Source of the DNA: Algoriphagus alkaliphilus
GTDB lineage: Bacteria; Bacteroidota; Bacteroidia; Cytophagales; Cyclobacteriaceae
Assembly: GCF_900103735.1 (NCBI RefSeq)
Contig: NZ_FMXE01000009.1
Span: 1-64,000, forward strand
Reading direction: 5' to 3'
Length of the DNA stretch: 64,000 nt
Shown: piece after piece, positions 45,683 to 54,662 of the stretch
Layout of the letters: every line of letters begins with the position of its first letter
Position numbering within the stretch: position 1 is the first letter of the stretch
Made by a program: the position numbers and the translations under genes
Notes under the pieces: generated by a model
Database searches by the model: none
The model's input: the letters and a program-made list of their open reading frames with translations, nothing else
What the model was told of the DNA's origin: nothing

Positions 45683-46786
45683 TTAATTTTCCAGACCAAG
45701 TCTGTTGATTTCGGAAAGAAGTTTTACCACGCGCTGATCAAATTGCTGACTAAGTGTGGTGAAATCATCCTTCTTGATCAATTTTCCATGGCTGGTGAAA
45801 AAGAAGTTGATCTTTTGCTCCGTCGGGAAAATCAGGAATCGGCTGTTATTACTCAACTGGACTTGAAGTGCATTGGCAATGGGAGACTTGGAGGGGACAA
45901 TTCTTCCGCTCAACAGGTTTTTCAGCGTCCCGTTGCTGAGGTCTTCGATACTTGTGATCTCAGTCATTCCGAGAGACATCGGTGGTTTTCTTTTCAGTCT
46001 GGCTATCACCTTTTTGAAGAATACCTTTTGTGAAGGCTCTTCGATGGATACGGCAAGATTTTTTTCCCGCTGAAATCCATAGTCTGTATAGATTCCTATC
46101 AAACTGTCAAAGAGGGTTTTATCTTCGCTTTTTGCCTTTTTGGCAGACATGATCAATCTGGAAAGCAAGTAGCTCAGACTGTCGTTTTGACCTTTCAGGA
46201 GGATTTCCTGATTTTCAGAGATAAACAGAGTCTCGTCAGGCTCGGAAAGTATAAACGTTTCATGATCCTTCAGCGGAGTAGGAAGATTTACGATCGTGGT
46301 GATCTCAGCTTCGTGTTTTGCAAAGATTTTTTCCAACAAATCGGTGATAAATATCGATTTCTTGCAGCGCAGTGAACCGTGATTTTCCAATAATAACTTT
46401 GATAAAATCAGCGATGTGTGATGGATGTTTAGCAGGATAAAATTACCTGTTACCAGTTTCCTTACTCCAAGTGTAAACTTGTCGTAGGTAGAATCCACTG
46501 CAATGACCAAATCAAAGCCATTTTTTTCCGCATAATCAAAGACTGGTTTAAGATGCCGAAAAGTAAAAGTATCCTCTAAAGAGGTGAGGGGCTCTGCGAT
46601 TTTATGCCACTGCACTTCCACTTCCAGATTTGCTAACTTTGCGATCAGCTCATCTTGTGGATTTTCTGAGGTGATCAGAACTTTCAGCCCTTCTCGCTCC
46701 TTTTCAATTTGTCCTTGAACTTCTTCATTTATTGCATTCTCGATCATCTTCTTTATTTTTTTGATTTGGTACTCATTCAAGGACAA
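45683..46786 (-). CDS. Phosphohexomutase-like pseudoenzyme lacking domain I and the active-site loops
   Basis: A 367-residue protein that follows phosphoglucomutase/phosphomannomutase domains II-IV by architecture. FDYAEKNGFDLVIAVDSTYD aligns with the metal-binding loop region (normally D-x-D-x-D-R), but the acidic residues are lost. GNFILLNIHHTSLILSKLLLEN corresponds to YVLLTGNQLGALLLDYLLE. KTLFDSLIGIYTDYGFQREK matches the usual KTLLDALEELYEKYGYY. SKSPIANALQVQL ... KINFFF matches the C-terminal domain without the RPSGTEPK phosphate loop. The serine-bearing domain I is absent, so the enzyme cannot be active; it may be a regulator or scaffold. It follows the SulP gene by 48 bases. The call rests on order and spacing of motifs, not on a search. 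Confidence 0.72.
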   Translation of the reverse strand: MSLNEYQIKKIKKMIENAINEEVQGQIEKEREGLKVLITSENPQDELIAKLANLEVEVQWHKIAEPLTSLEDTFTFRHLKPVFDYAEKNGFDLVIAVDSTYDKFTLGVRKLVTGNFILLNIHHTSLILSKLLLENHGSLRCKKSIFITDLLEKIFAKHEAEITTIVNLPTPLKDHETFILSEPDETLFISENQEILLKGQNDSLSYLLSRLIMSAKKAKSEDKTLFDSLIGIYTDYGFQREKNLAVSIEEPSQKVFFKKVIARLKRKPPMSLGMTEITSIEDLSNGTLKNLLSGRIVPSKSPIANALQVQLSNNSRFLIFPTEQKINFFFTSHGKLIKKDDFTTLSQQFDQRVVKLLSEINRLGLEN

Positions 46787-46834
46787 CGCCAGAAACTGAA
46801 AATCAATTCCTTGGGATTGGTAAGATTGGGATTT

Positions 46835-48367
46835 TTAGGCCAATTCGTCTATTACTAGCTTGTAGGTCGGATCTTCGATGATGTTGATATCGATGATTTC
46901 ATCGGCTTTAGCCAAAAGTTTCTTGCAATCCGGACTCAAGTGACGAAGGTGGACTTTTTTACCCACTTTATGGTAACGTTCGGTGATTTTATTCAATGCT
47001 TCGATTGCCGACATGTCTACAACTCGACTTTCGGCAAAGTCAATGATCACTTCCTCCGGGTCAGTCAGGACATCAAATTTCTCTGAAAAAGCCGTGACTG
47101 AGCCAAAAAACAAGGGTCCAAACATCTCGTAGTGTTTTACTCCTTTTTCATCCACATATTTTCGTGCACGGATTCGTTTGGCATTGTCCCATGCAAAGAA
47201 AAGTGCGGCCAGGATCACCCCAATGAGTACCGCCAAGGCAAGATTGTGTAGGACAGCAGTGATAATGGTGACAAGAATCATTAAGAAAATATCCTTTTTG
47301 GGCATTTTAGTTACTGTTTTGATACTGGCCCATTCGAAAGTGCCGATCGCAACCATGATCATCAAACCTGTCAAAGCGGCCATGGGAACTCGCTCAATCA
47401 GACTGGATCCGAAGACGATAAATACCAACAGCATGACTGAGGCCACGATTCCGGATAGTCTAGCCCTGGCTCCCGAAGAAACATTGATCAAACTCTGACC
47501 GATCATTGCACAGCCACCCATTCCTGAGAAAAATCCTGATGCAATATTCGCTACGCCCTGTGCGACAGCTTCCTTGTTGCTTCGGCCTCTGGTTTCGGTG
47601 ATTTCGTCTATGATATTCAGTGTCAAAAGTGACTCGATCAAACCAACGCCTGCCATAATTGCGGCATAGGGGAAAATAATCCGGAGGGTTTCAAAGGCAA
47701 ATGGAACAGAAGGAATGTGGAAAGGAGGGAAGCCACCTTTGATGCTTGCGATGTCTCCAACGGTCTTGGTGTCGATCCCGATAATCGCAACCAATCCAAA
47801 AACCACCACAATTGCGGCTAAAGAGGCCGGCACTGCTTTGGTCAATTTGGGCAAGCCCCAAATGATCAGCATGGTCAATACTACCAAGCCAAGCAGAATA
47901 TACATCGGCGTTCCGGTCAGCCAATTGCCATCAGTTCCTTTAAACTGATCGAGCTGTGACATGAAGATGATTATTGCCAGTCCGTTGACAAAGCCAAAAA
48001 TCACCGGATGTGGCACCAGACGGATAAGTTTACCCAGCCGAAGAGAACCCGCAGCCACCTGAATCAGTCCGGAAAGTACTACTGCGGCAAAAACATATTC
48101 TACCCCGTGAGTAGCCGCTAAGGTCACGATCACCACAGCAATTGCACCTGTGGCTCCGGAGATCATTCCAGGTCTGCCACCAAAAATGGAGGTAACCAGA
48201 CCCATCACAAATGCGGCATACAAGCCTGTAAGAGGAGAAAGTCCGGCAATCAAAGCGAAGGCAACAGCCTCAGGAATCAAGGCAAGGGCAACGGTAAGCC
48301 CGGAAAGAACTTCCGTTTTGTAATCTACACGCTGACTAAAGTCAAATAAGTTGAAGTACTTCTTCAT
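46835..48367 (-). CDS. SulP-family anion transporter with STAS domain
   Basis: A 510-residue inner-membrane transporter. The N-terminal sulfate-permease part has several hydrophobic helices with the conserved LSGLTVALALIPEAVAFALIAG start and NIASGFFSGMGGCAMIGQS, where the repeat-containing substrate site lies. A C-terminal STAS domain (about 400-505, VIIDFAESRVVDMSAIEALNK) follows. Substrates of SulP proteins are sulfate, bicarbonate or other anions. The phosphohexomutase-like gene lies 48 bases downstream. Confidence 0.92.
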   Translation of the reverse strand: MKKYFNLFDFSQRVDYKTEVLSGLTVALALIPEAVAFALIAGLSPLTGLYAAFVMGLVTSIFGGRPGMISGATGAIAVVIVTLAATHGVEYVFAAVVLSGLIQVAAGSLRLGKLIRLVPHPVIFGFVNGLAIIIFMSQLDQFKGTDGNWLTGTPMYILLGLVVLTMLIIWGLPKLTKAVPASLAAIVVVFGLVAIIGIDTKTVGDIASIKGGFPPFHIPSVPFAFETLRIIFPYAAIMAGVGLIESLLTLNIIDEITETRGRSNKEAVAQGVANIASGFFSGMGGCAMIGQSLINVSSGARARLSGIVASVMLLVFIVFGSSLIERVPMAALTGLMIMVAIGTFEWASIKTVTKMPKKDIFLMILVTIITAVLHNLALAVLIGVILAALFFAWDNAKRIRARKYVDEKGVKHYEMFGPLFFGSVTAFSEKFDVLTDPEEVIIDFAESRVVDMSAIEALNKITERYHKVGKKVHLRHLSPDCKKLLAKADEIIDINIIEDPTYKLVIDELA

Positions 48368-48747
48368 AGCTGAATAAGTGTGATAATTTGAAATTGAACA
48401 GTTGGAAAAATGATGCAGTCAGAAGGCCTGTAAAGGCAGTCCTAATCGATGGGAATCGAATAAAAAATCAAGGCGGAGTCGCGACTGAGCTGAATAATTG
48501 CATGGTGTGTCAAAGGTAGCTAAAAAACCCCAAACAGAATAATATTTTGTAAAAATGGATTTGTCCTAAGATTGTATTTAATCGACCGAAACTTAGCTGC
48601 TTTCACCCGCAATCGATAACGGAAAGGAATTCTTAAGGCGAAAAATTTTTTAAAAAGAATCGGCTTGAGTCCAAATCAGCTCTCTGGCTAATCTAATCTC
48701 ACCAGATAAAGCTGACATTCATAGCCTGGAATTACTATTTATGAATA

Positions 48748-48814
48748 GGAATGTGGCTTTAGCCCATTCCACATGGAAATCCGAAGATGTTACCAGGCTT
48801 TAGCCCAAATCTTC
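48748..48814. repeat. Pair of REP-like hairpins with GGC-TTTA-GCC cores
   Basis: Two hairpins share the core GGCTTTAGCCC. The first (48748-48770) has GGAATG/CATTCC outer arms and the second (48783-48814) has GAAGAT/ATCTTC outer arms. They form a close pair in a 580-base gap that otherwise holds no gene, like the paired REP elements seen in many Bacteroidota. No RAYT transposase gene is nearby. Confidence 0.65.
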
Positions 48815-48946
48815 TCCGACAATTGGTATCGGTTTATGACGGCTACACCAGAATTCTCTGATCATCTCATTCCCCCACTTTATTCTTTCATCTAATCCCA
48901 TATCTTTAGGATTCAGTTTTAAATAGCCGATTGAGTGAGGGTCGCC

Positions 48947-48970
48947 CAAGTGAGTGTCCGCACTCACTTG
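48947..48970. repeat. Perfect 24-base palindrome just before the restriction-modification gene
   Basis: CAAGTGAGTG and CACTCACTTG flank a TCCG loop. A near-identical palindrome (AAGTGAGTG-TCTT-CACTCACTT) is at 60021-60042, so this is a dispersed repeat. It ends 19 bases before the start codon at 48990, where an RNA hairpin could affect translation or act as an operator. Confidence 0.75.
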
Positions 48971-48989
48971 TATATACAACCCTTTTTTC

Positions 48990-51900
48990 ATGACCACAGC
49001 CGATTACCTCCATTCCCTCAATACCCGCTACCGTCTCGGCAATGCCACCGAGCATACTTTTCGGGGCGATCTCCAAAATCTCCTCGAATCCCTCGTTCCA
49101 GATGTCTCCGCAACCAACGAGCCCAAGCGACAGGCCTGCGGTGCGCCGGATTACATTCTGACGGATAAAAAAGGAATTCCCGTCGGCTACATCGAGGCCA
49201 AAGACATCGGAGATACTGACCTCATCGGAGTTAAAAAGACCGGAAACAAAGAGCAATTCGACCGGTACAAAGGTTCGCTGGATAATCTGATCTTTACCGA
49301 TTACCTAGAGTTTTTCTACTATCGAAATGGGGAACTCGTCACTTCCATCCGCATCGGCGTGGTGGATCAGGGAAAAATCCTTCCCCTTCCGCATAACTTT
49401 CCTGCCTTCGAACTCCTGATCAAAGAGTTCACCACCCATATCGGGCAGACCATCAAGAGCTCCAAAAAGCTCGCCGAGATGATGGCTGGAAAGGCCCGAC
49501 TCCTCGCCAATGTGATTGAGGCAGCACTAGAAAGTGACGTAGAGCATCAGGACAACTCTACACTGAAGGAGCAGATGTCCGCCTTCAAGGAAATCCTCAT
49601 CCACGACATCACACCCAAACAGTTTTCCGATGTCTATGCGCAGACCATAGCTTACGGGATGTTTGCGGCAAGGCTTTATGATACTTCGCTCGATACCTTC
49701 AGCAGACAGGAAGCGGCCGAACTCATCCCCAAGTCCAATCCTTTCCTGCGCAAACTTTTCCAATACATCGCCGGGTACGACCTCGACGAGCGGATCACCT
49801 GGATCGTGGATGCACTGGCGGATATCTTCCGGGCGGCAGATGTGCAGACGATCCTCAAGAACTTCGGCAAAGCCACCAAGATGGAAGATCCCATCATCCA
49901 CTTCTACGAGGACTTTCTGACCCAATACGATCCAAAGCTTCGCAAGCAGCGCGGGGTCTGGTACACGCCCCATCCCGTGGTCAACTTTATCATCCGTGCC
50001 GTAGATGAGATTCTGATCACCGAATTCGGCTTGCCGATGGGCTTGGCCGATATGTCCAAGACCAAAATCAAAGTTCCCATTCCCACGCACGACAAGCGAT
50101 TCGCGGGTGGCATGCGGGAAGTCGAACAGGAAGTACATCGGGTGCAGTTTCTCGATCCTGCCACAGGCACGGGGACCTTTGTGGCAGAAGCCATCCAGCA
50201 GATCTATGACAAAATGAAAGGGCAGCAAGGGCTCTGGAACAGCTATGTGGAAAATCACCTGCTTCCCCGCATCAACGGCTTCGAACTACTCATGGCTTCC
50301 TATGCCATGGCCCACTTGAAACTGGATCTTCTGCTCAAATCGACCGGCTATACCCCTCCATCAGGAGGGGCCAGGGGAGGTCAGCGATTCCGCATCTACC
50401 TGACCAATTCCCTGGAGGAATACCACAAGGATACCGGAACCCTCTTTGCCAATTGGCTATCGGCAGAAGCCTCCGAAGCCAATCAAATCAAACGGGATGC
50501 GCCGGTGATGATAGTGGCAGGAAATCCGCCGTATAGTGTGGCTAGTTCCAATACAGGAAATTGGATCATGGAGATTATGGAGGATTACAAAAAGGAACCT
50601 GGAGGAAAAGAAAAATTAAAAGAAAGAAATCCAAAAGCAATTAATGATGACTATGTCAAGTTTATAAGGTATGGTCAGCATTATATAGAGAAAAACGGAA
50701 GTGGCGTCTTAGCTTTTATTAATCCCCATGGATTTTTGGACAATCCGACTTTTCGGGGAATGCGTTGGAATTTGTTAAAGACTTTTGATAAAATTTACAC
50801 AATTGACCTTCACGGAAATGCAAAGAAAAAAGAAACTGCATTAGACGGAAGTAAAGATGAAAATGTATTTGACATTCAGCAAGGGGTTTCAATCAACTTT
50901 TTTATTAAGTCGAAAAAATCAAATACGGAACTTGCAAATGTATATTATTTTGATCTTTTGGGTAAAAGAGATCTGAAATATGGATTTCTGTCTGATAATT
51001 TTTTAAGAGATATAAAGTTTGAAAAGATTAACTATGAGACTCCAGAATATTTTTTCACTCCCAAAAATTTTGATGGTGCTGAAGGTTATCAAGAAGGATT
51101 TGAGTTAAATCTTCTTTTCACTTTAAGATCAAGTGGAGTTAAGACACACAATGATGATGGATTGGTAAAAAAATCTATAAATGAGTTAGAGGAAACAATT
51201 TTAAGTCTGGGAAAAAGGTTTGAAATAGAATCAATCAAGAATTATGCATATAGACCATTTGATAATTTAAAGATTTATTATGACCCTTCAATTCTTGGAA
51301 GAGCCAGAGAAAAAACTATTTTTCACATGGGTCATGAGAATATTGGGTTGATTTTAGTCCCCCAGCCAATTGCCGCAAATACTATTTTTTTTGATTGTTT
51401 GTTTTTGGCAAAGGAGATTACAGACACAAATTTTTATAGAAGAGGAGGCCCATCGGTTTTCCCTTTATATCTCTATCCAGAATCTTCTGGGCAGTTGAGC
51501 TTGGGTTCTACCGAAACCCGGACACCCAATCTGAAAATGGAAATCGTGGATCAGATTGGGAAGGGAATTGGATTGACCTTTGTTCCTGAACCCCTCGACT
51601 CCGCTCGGGGTGACAGGGGTGGAGAAGTTTGCTTTGCTGAGAGTGGCGAAGTGATGCCTGAATATAGACAGAGTTTTGCTCCGATTGATCTCTTGGATTA
51701 CATCTATGCGGTGCTGCATAGCCCGACTTATCGGGAGACGTATAAGGAGTTTTTGAAGATTGACTTCCCGAGAGTGCCTTATCCGACGGATGCAGCCAAG
51801 TTCTGGAAACTCGTAGCCCTCGGCGGTGAACTCCGACAGCTTCACCTGATAGAAAGCCCGACCTTGTCTCAGTTCATTACCCAATATCCTATAGGAGGAG

Positions 51901-52202
51901 AGAATGAGGTGGAGAAGATTCGTTTCGAAAACCTGTCAGGTCTCGAAGACCTGACAGGTTTAGCCACCGGCCGCGTCTATATCAACAGCGATCAATACTT
52001 CGATTCAGTCCCCGAAGTTGCCTGGAACTTCTACATCGGCGGTTATCAACCCGCCCAAAAATGGCTCAAAGACCGCAAAGGCCGAATCCTCGATTTTGAG
52101 GATATTATGCATTATCAAAAAATCATCAAGGCATTAAATGAAACGGCAAGGGTGATGGGGGAGATTGATGGGGTGAATTTTATGGAAGGGGGTGAGGGAT
52201 GA
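48990..52202 (+). CDS. Fused nuclease-adenine methyltransferase (Type ISP/IIG-like restriction-modification protein)
   Basis: Encodes 1,070 residues from ATG 48990 (MTTADYLHSLNTRY), chosen over the upstream ATG 48954, which lies inside a palindrome. An N-terminal nuclease domain carries Asp54 and Glu69-x-Lys71 (APDYILTDKKGIPVGYIEAK). A helical coupler follows, then an N6-adenine methyltransferase with motif I FLDPATGTGTF (around Asp389) and motif IV NPPYSV (512-517), and a C-terminal target-recognition part. I see no Walker motifs of the helicase normally present between nuclease and coupler in Type ISP enzymes, so it is closer to a Type IIG enzyme. The recognition part (about 50520-51480) is more AT-rich. 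Three palindromic repeats are in frame. Confidence 0.85.
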   Translation: MTTADYLHSLNTRYRLGNATEHTFRGDLQNLLESLVPDVSATNEPKRQACGAPDYILTDKKGIPVGYIEAKDIGDTDLIGVKKTGNKEQFDRYKGSLDNLIFTDYLEFFYYRNGELVTSIRIGVVDQGKILPLPHNFPAFELLIKEFTTHIGQTIKSSKKLAEMMAGKARLLANVIEAALESDVEHQDNSTLKEQMSAFKEILIHDITPKQFSDVYAQTIAYGMFAARLYDTSLDTFSRQEAAELIPKSNPFLRKLFQYIAGYDLDERITWIVDALADIFRAADVQTILKNFGKATKMEDPIIHFYEDFLTQYDPKLRKQRGVWYTPHPVVNFIIRAVDEILITEFGLPMGLADMSKTKIKVPIPTHDKRFAGGMREVEQEVHRVQFLDPATGTGTFVAEAIQQIYDKMKGQQGLWNSYVENHLLPRINGFELLMASYAMAHLKLDLLLKSTGYTPPSGGARGGQRFRIYLTNSLEEYHKDTGTLFANWLSAEASEANQIKRDAPVMIVAGNPPYSVASSNTGNWIMEIMEDYKKEPGGKEKLKERNPKAINDDYVKFIRYGQHYIEKNGSGVLAFINPHGFLDNPTFRGMRWNLLKTFDKIYTIDLHGNAKKKETALDGSKDENVFDIQQGVSINFFIKSKKSNTELANVYYFDLLGKRDLKYGFLSDNFLRDIKFEKINYETPEYFFTPKNFDGAEGYQEGFELNLLFTLRSSGVKTHNDDGLVKKSINELEETILSLGKRFEIESIKNYAYRPFDNLKIYYDPSILGRAREKTIFHMGHENIGLILVPQPIAANTIFFDCLFLAKEITDTNFYRRGGPSVFPLYLYPESSGQLSLGSTETRTPNLKMEIVDQIGKGIGLTFVPEPLDSARGDRGGEVCFAESGEVMPEYRQSFAPIDLLDYIYAVLHSPTYRETYKEFLKIDFPRVPYPTDAAKFWKLVALGGELRQLHLIESPTLSQFITQYPIGGENEVEKIRFENLSGLEDLTGLATGRVYINSDQYFDSVPEVAWNFYIGGYQPAQKWLKDRKGRILDFEDIMHYQKIIKALNETARVMGEIDGVNFMEGGEG
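50353..50370. repeat. In-frame palindrome A within the methyltransferase gene
   Basis: CCCCTCC and GGAGGGG pair around an ATCA loop. The bases encode TPPSGGARGG-like small-residue sequence at about residues 455-462, between the methyltransferase motifs, and look like an inserted repeat because the surrounding protein reads smoothly without it. Confidence 0.6.
51587..51618. repeat. In-frame repeat B within the methyltransferase gene
   Basis: This GC-rich block holds CCCCTCGACTCCGCTCGGGG (51591-51610) and encodes EPLDSARGDRGG. I remember this translated phrase as a common dispersed repeat in Bacteroidota genomes, but that is from memory and not checked here. It interrupts the C-terminal region of the restriction-modification protein without breaking the frame. 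Confidence 0.6.
51929..51961. repeat. In-frame perfect palindrome C within the methyltransferase gene
   Basis: Two perfect 15-base arms, AAACCTGTCAGGTCT and AGACCTGACAGGTTT, enclose CGA. The 33 bases encode NLSGLEDLTGL, a known kind of dispersed Bacteroidota palindrome, and keep the frame open. Confidence 0.85.
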
Positions 52203-53047
52203 AGTTTTCAACAATGTTAATGAGTGTTACTACTTGGGAAGTTATATTTGAAATTTTTAAAACTTTCATTGCATTTTCATTCGGACTTTTGTCAAGTTAT
52301 TTAATAAATAAATTTACCCAGATGAAGAGAAGGGAAAGAATAAAGAAATTTTACATTTCTTGGATTTCCTTTTCATTGGATTCATTTGAAAAGCAATGTT
52401 TGTATCTCGATAAACATATTATAAACCTAAAAATTAATTCTAATGAATCTTTGACATTTAATAATAGTCAATTAAGTAAGTTAGAATCTATAGATAATGA
52501 GGAGCTATTTTTTACTTTTGTTATTAAGAACAAAGGAATTCAAGAGTTAAACGCATCAAATTTCCATAAGCTTGGGCACCATGTTGAGTTTCTTTCAATT
52601 TCCATCCAAAGTGTTAAGGAGAGATTTGAGGTGTATAAAATAAATATTAGGGGTTGGAATGAAGAATGGATTAATGGAATGAATTTATTTAAAGATCTAA
52701 TAGGGAAACATCTTGTAGAGAATAAGAATTCTGAAATTGAATTGGATTTAATTGATAAAATATTGGCTATTAAAAATCGATTTGAAAAATCAAAAAAAGT
52801 TGATGAAATTAACGTAGATGACATAAAAAATCATTTGTTTCTTCCAATTAGAGGAGTTTTGTTAAGTAATTCATCTGGAGATAGATTTACCCATGATTTT
52901 CTACTTTTAATAGATAGTTTACTCCATTTGTGTAGGAAAAGGAATGAGATATTTAACTCGTATAGTGATATTATAAAACATTATATTATACAGATTAGGC
53001 AAACGATCGTGAAAATTAGAACTATTTTAGATTATTTTTCAGAGTGA
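52199..53047 (+). CDS. AT-rich membrane-anchored protein of unknown function, coupled to the restriction-modification gene
   Basis: A 282-residue protein. Its start overlaps the methyltransferase stop by four bases (ATGA), so the two are translated together. Residues about 12-35 form one membrane segment (VIFEIFKTFIAFSFGLLSSYLI) followed by basic residues (KRRERIKK); the rest is predicted soluble and charged, with helical stretches such as HNLFKDLIGKHL and a repeated LLIDSLLHLCRKR. No domain is recognised. The base composition is far more AT-rich than neighbouring genes, suggesting foreign origin. It could sense or execute in a defence system, but this is inference from position only. Confidence 0.7.
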   Translation: MKFSTMLMSVTTWEVIFEIFKTFIAFSFGLLSSYLINKFTQMKRRERIKKFYISWISFSLDSFEKQCLYLDKHIINLKINSNESLTFNNSQLSKLESIDNEELFFTFVIKNKGIQELNASNFHKLGHHVEFLSISIQSVKERFEVYKINIRGWNEEWINGMNLFKDLIGKHLVENKNSEIELDLIDKILAIKNRFEKSKKVDEINVDDIKNHLFLPIRGVLLSNSSGDRFTHDFLLLIDSLLHLCRKRNEIFNSYSDIIKHYIIQIRQTIVKIRTILDYFSE

Positions 53048-53177
53048 ATTATTTCCTTGATTGGGTGGGATTTGCAATTACGCCTGAATCGGAAGATATT
53101 GATTATGTCATCAGCCCTCAAAAACAATCATTGAGGAAAAAGAAAGATTAGATTTTTGGACTTAAACCGTCGCAACT

Positions 53178-54170
53178 ATGGATATGGAAAAATGGAATAA
53201 ACTCTGCTACCACCTCTCTGAGAAGATAAATGGTGATATCTCCGAAAAGGATTTTGAATTTGTGGTTGACAAGGCATTGGGCATATTGGGCTGGGAGGAG
53301 TATTCAGGAGATTTTGAAATCCGACCAAGTTTTCAACTTGGGTCCACTAAAAACAGCCTAAAACCTGACTTTCTGATCAAATCCAATTCCACAGGCCAAA
53401 AACTGTTTGTAGTAGAGATTAAAAGGCCAAAAGTTCAATTGTCGGCACAGAATCAAATTCAAATTTCAACCTATATGCGCCAATTCAAGTTGCCTTTTGG
53501 TATTTTGATTGGTCCGGAAATCCAAGTATTTTATGATGGGCCATTGAATGAGCAAGAAAATGCGATGCTGATTGGGAGAATTAAGTTTGAAAAAGATTCA
53601 AAAGACGGCGAGCAATTTGTTTCCTTATTTTCAAAGGATAGCTTCAGTCTTGAAGCTCTTCATGAAATCGCGGCAGAATTCCTCAAAAAAAACCATCAGA
53701 AAGCCAAAATAGAAGAACTTGTCAAAAGAATTACATCGGATGATTTCAATGATCAGACGAAAGAACTTATCAAGCAGCATTTAAATCAGGAACACGACAG
53801 TGAAGTCATCGATGCCGCTCTTGAAAAGGTGGGGGTTTATTTCAGATTAAAAGAATCAGAAACCTCCCATCGGGAATCGGTAAAAATTGAAAAGAGGGAA
53901 AGGAATCGGGGTAATTCTTCAAATGATTCATTAGGAATGCAGCTAAACCCAGCCTCGGGGTCGGAATTTAGGCGTATGCTGTTGCTTAAAAAAACAGCAT
54001 ACATCACAATATTCTATAAGGATGGAACTTCAGAGCAAAAAACATGGGATGCTCATAATTTCACTGAAACTTCCAATGTCCTAGGTAATTTGAGATCAAG
54101 ACCAGAATTTAGAAGGGGCAATTGGCAGAAATTGGGAATTGAAAAGGTTTATGTTTCAATCGAAAAATAG
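53178..54170 (+). CDS. HsdR-N-type nuclease-like protein with an unnamed C-terminal module
   Basis: A 330-residue protein. Residues 1-130 resemble the N-terminal nuclease domain of type I restriction subunits: Asp64 (LKPDFLIK) and Glu80-x-Lys82 (VVEIKRPK), with a helix that follows (QNQIQISTYMRQF). This is the PD-(D/E)XK catalytic pattern. No motor domain follows; a 100-residue linker and a C-terminal module (about 270-330, YITIFYKDGTSEQKTW ... SRPEFRRGN) come next. It lies 130 bases after the AT-rich membrane protein gene on the same strand. It may be a restriction or nuclease effector of the locus. Confidence 0.78.
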   Translation: MDMEKWNKLCYHLSEKINGDISEKDFEFVVDKALGILGWEEYSGDFEIRPSFQLGSTKNSLKPDFLIKSNSTGQKLFVVEIKRPKVQLSAQNQIQISTYMRQFKLPFGILIGPEIQVFYDGPLNEQENAMLIGRIKFEKDSKDGEQFVSLFSKDSFSLEALHEIAAEFLKKNHQKAKIEELVKRITSDDFNDQTKELIKQHLNQEHDSEVIDAALEKVGVYFRLKESETSHRESVKIEKRERNRGNSSNDSLGMQLNPASGSEFRRMLLLKKTAYITIFYKDGTSEQKTWDAHNFTETSNVLGNLRSRPEFRRGNWQKLGIEKVYVSIEK

Positions 54171-54263
54171 AAAAATGTTAGCCCCCGATTCGAAGCAGAA
54201 TGCTTTGCTAAGCGTAGGTACTTTCTTCGCTTTTATATTTTCTGGAATTTGTAATTCCCTTCC

Positions 54264-54420
54264 AAAAAGTTCAACCCGCTTCGGGGTTGTCAACTACCTC
54301 TTGGCCACCATTTCCCTAGGTTGCACCTAGGGTTATTGAAAGGTTCGATCCTTACAGGATCGTGTCTCTTATTTCCGATTTTTATTTATTTAACGACCCC
54401 GAACCGGGTCAAACTTTTCA
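54264..54420. repeat. Non-coding element with terminal inverted repeats and internal palindromes
   Basis: The ends are related inverted repeats: 54264-54290 (AAAAAGTTCAACCCGCTTCG...) and 54392-54420, whose reverse complement begins with GAAAAGTTTGACCCGGTTCG. Between them are CCCTAGGT-TGC-ACCTAGGG (54314-54332) and CGATCC-TTACA-GGATCG (54346-54362). It looks like a MITE or complex REP element of about 157 bases. No transposase gene is present. Confidence 0.7.
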
Positions 54421-54662
54421 ATACTGCGTCCGCCGTGGCGGAACCACGGGTGTGGTGGGTGAGCGAAGTCTAACCCCAACCCGTGGATAATCAGCTCGCC
54501 GTGTACCACCAGACGACCCTCCCTTTGCCGGCAGGCAGGCCCAAAGAATGTCGACTTTTGTTTGTCGGGAGACTTCATTTCGGTTGGTTCAAGCTTGCCA
54601 GACGGCGAGGCAGGTCTGGAGACTTGCACCAGAGTATCGAACCAATTGGAATAAAACCCAAA
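54421..54662. other. GC-rich gap between the repeat element and ssb terminator
   Basis: No gene is supported. The stretch is GC-rich and contains further imperfect palindromes such as CCGCCGTGGCGG at about 54430, so it is probably repeat debris next to the inverted-repeat element. Confidence 0.35.

Noticed and set aside
48800..48997. Minus-strand open frame of 65 codons before the restriction-modification gene
   Set aside because: It covers a palindrome and REP-like DNA, with no known protein match and no gene context.
53044..53151. GTG-initiated 35-codon frame between the membrane protein and HsdR-N-like genes
   Set aside because: No family, no ribosome-binding site I could identify, and it overlaps the previous stop; it may be a remnant.
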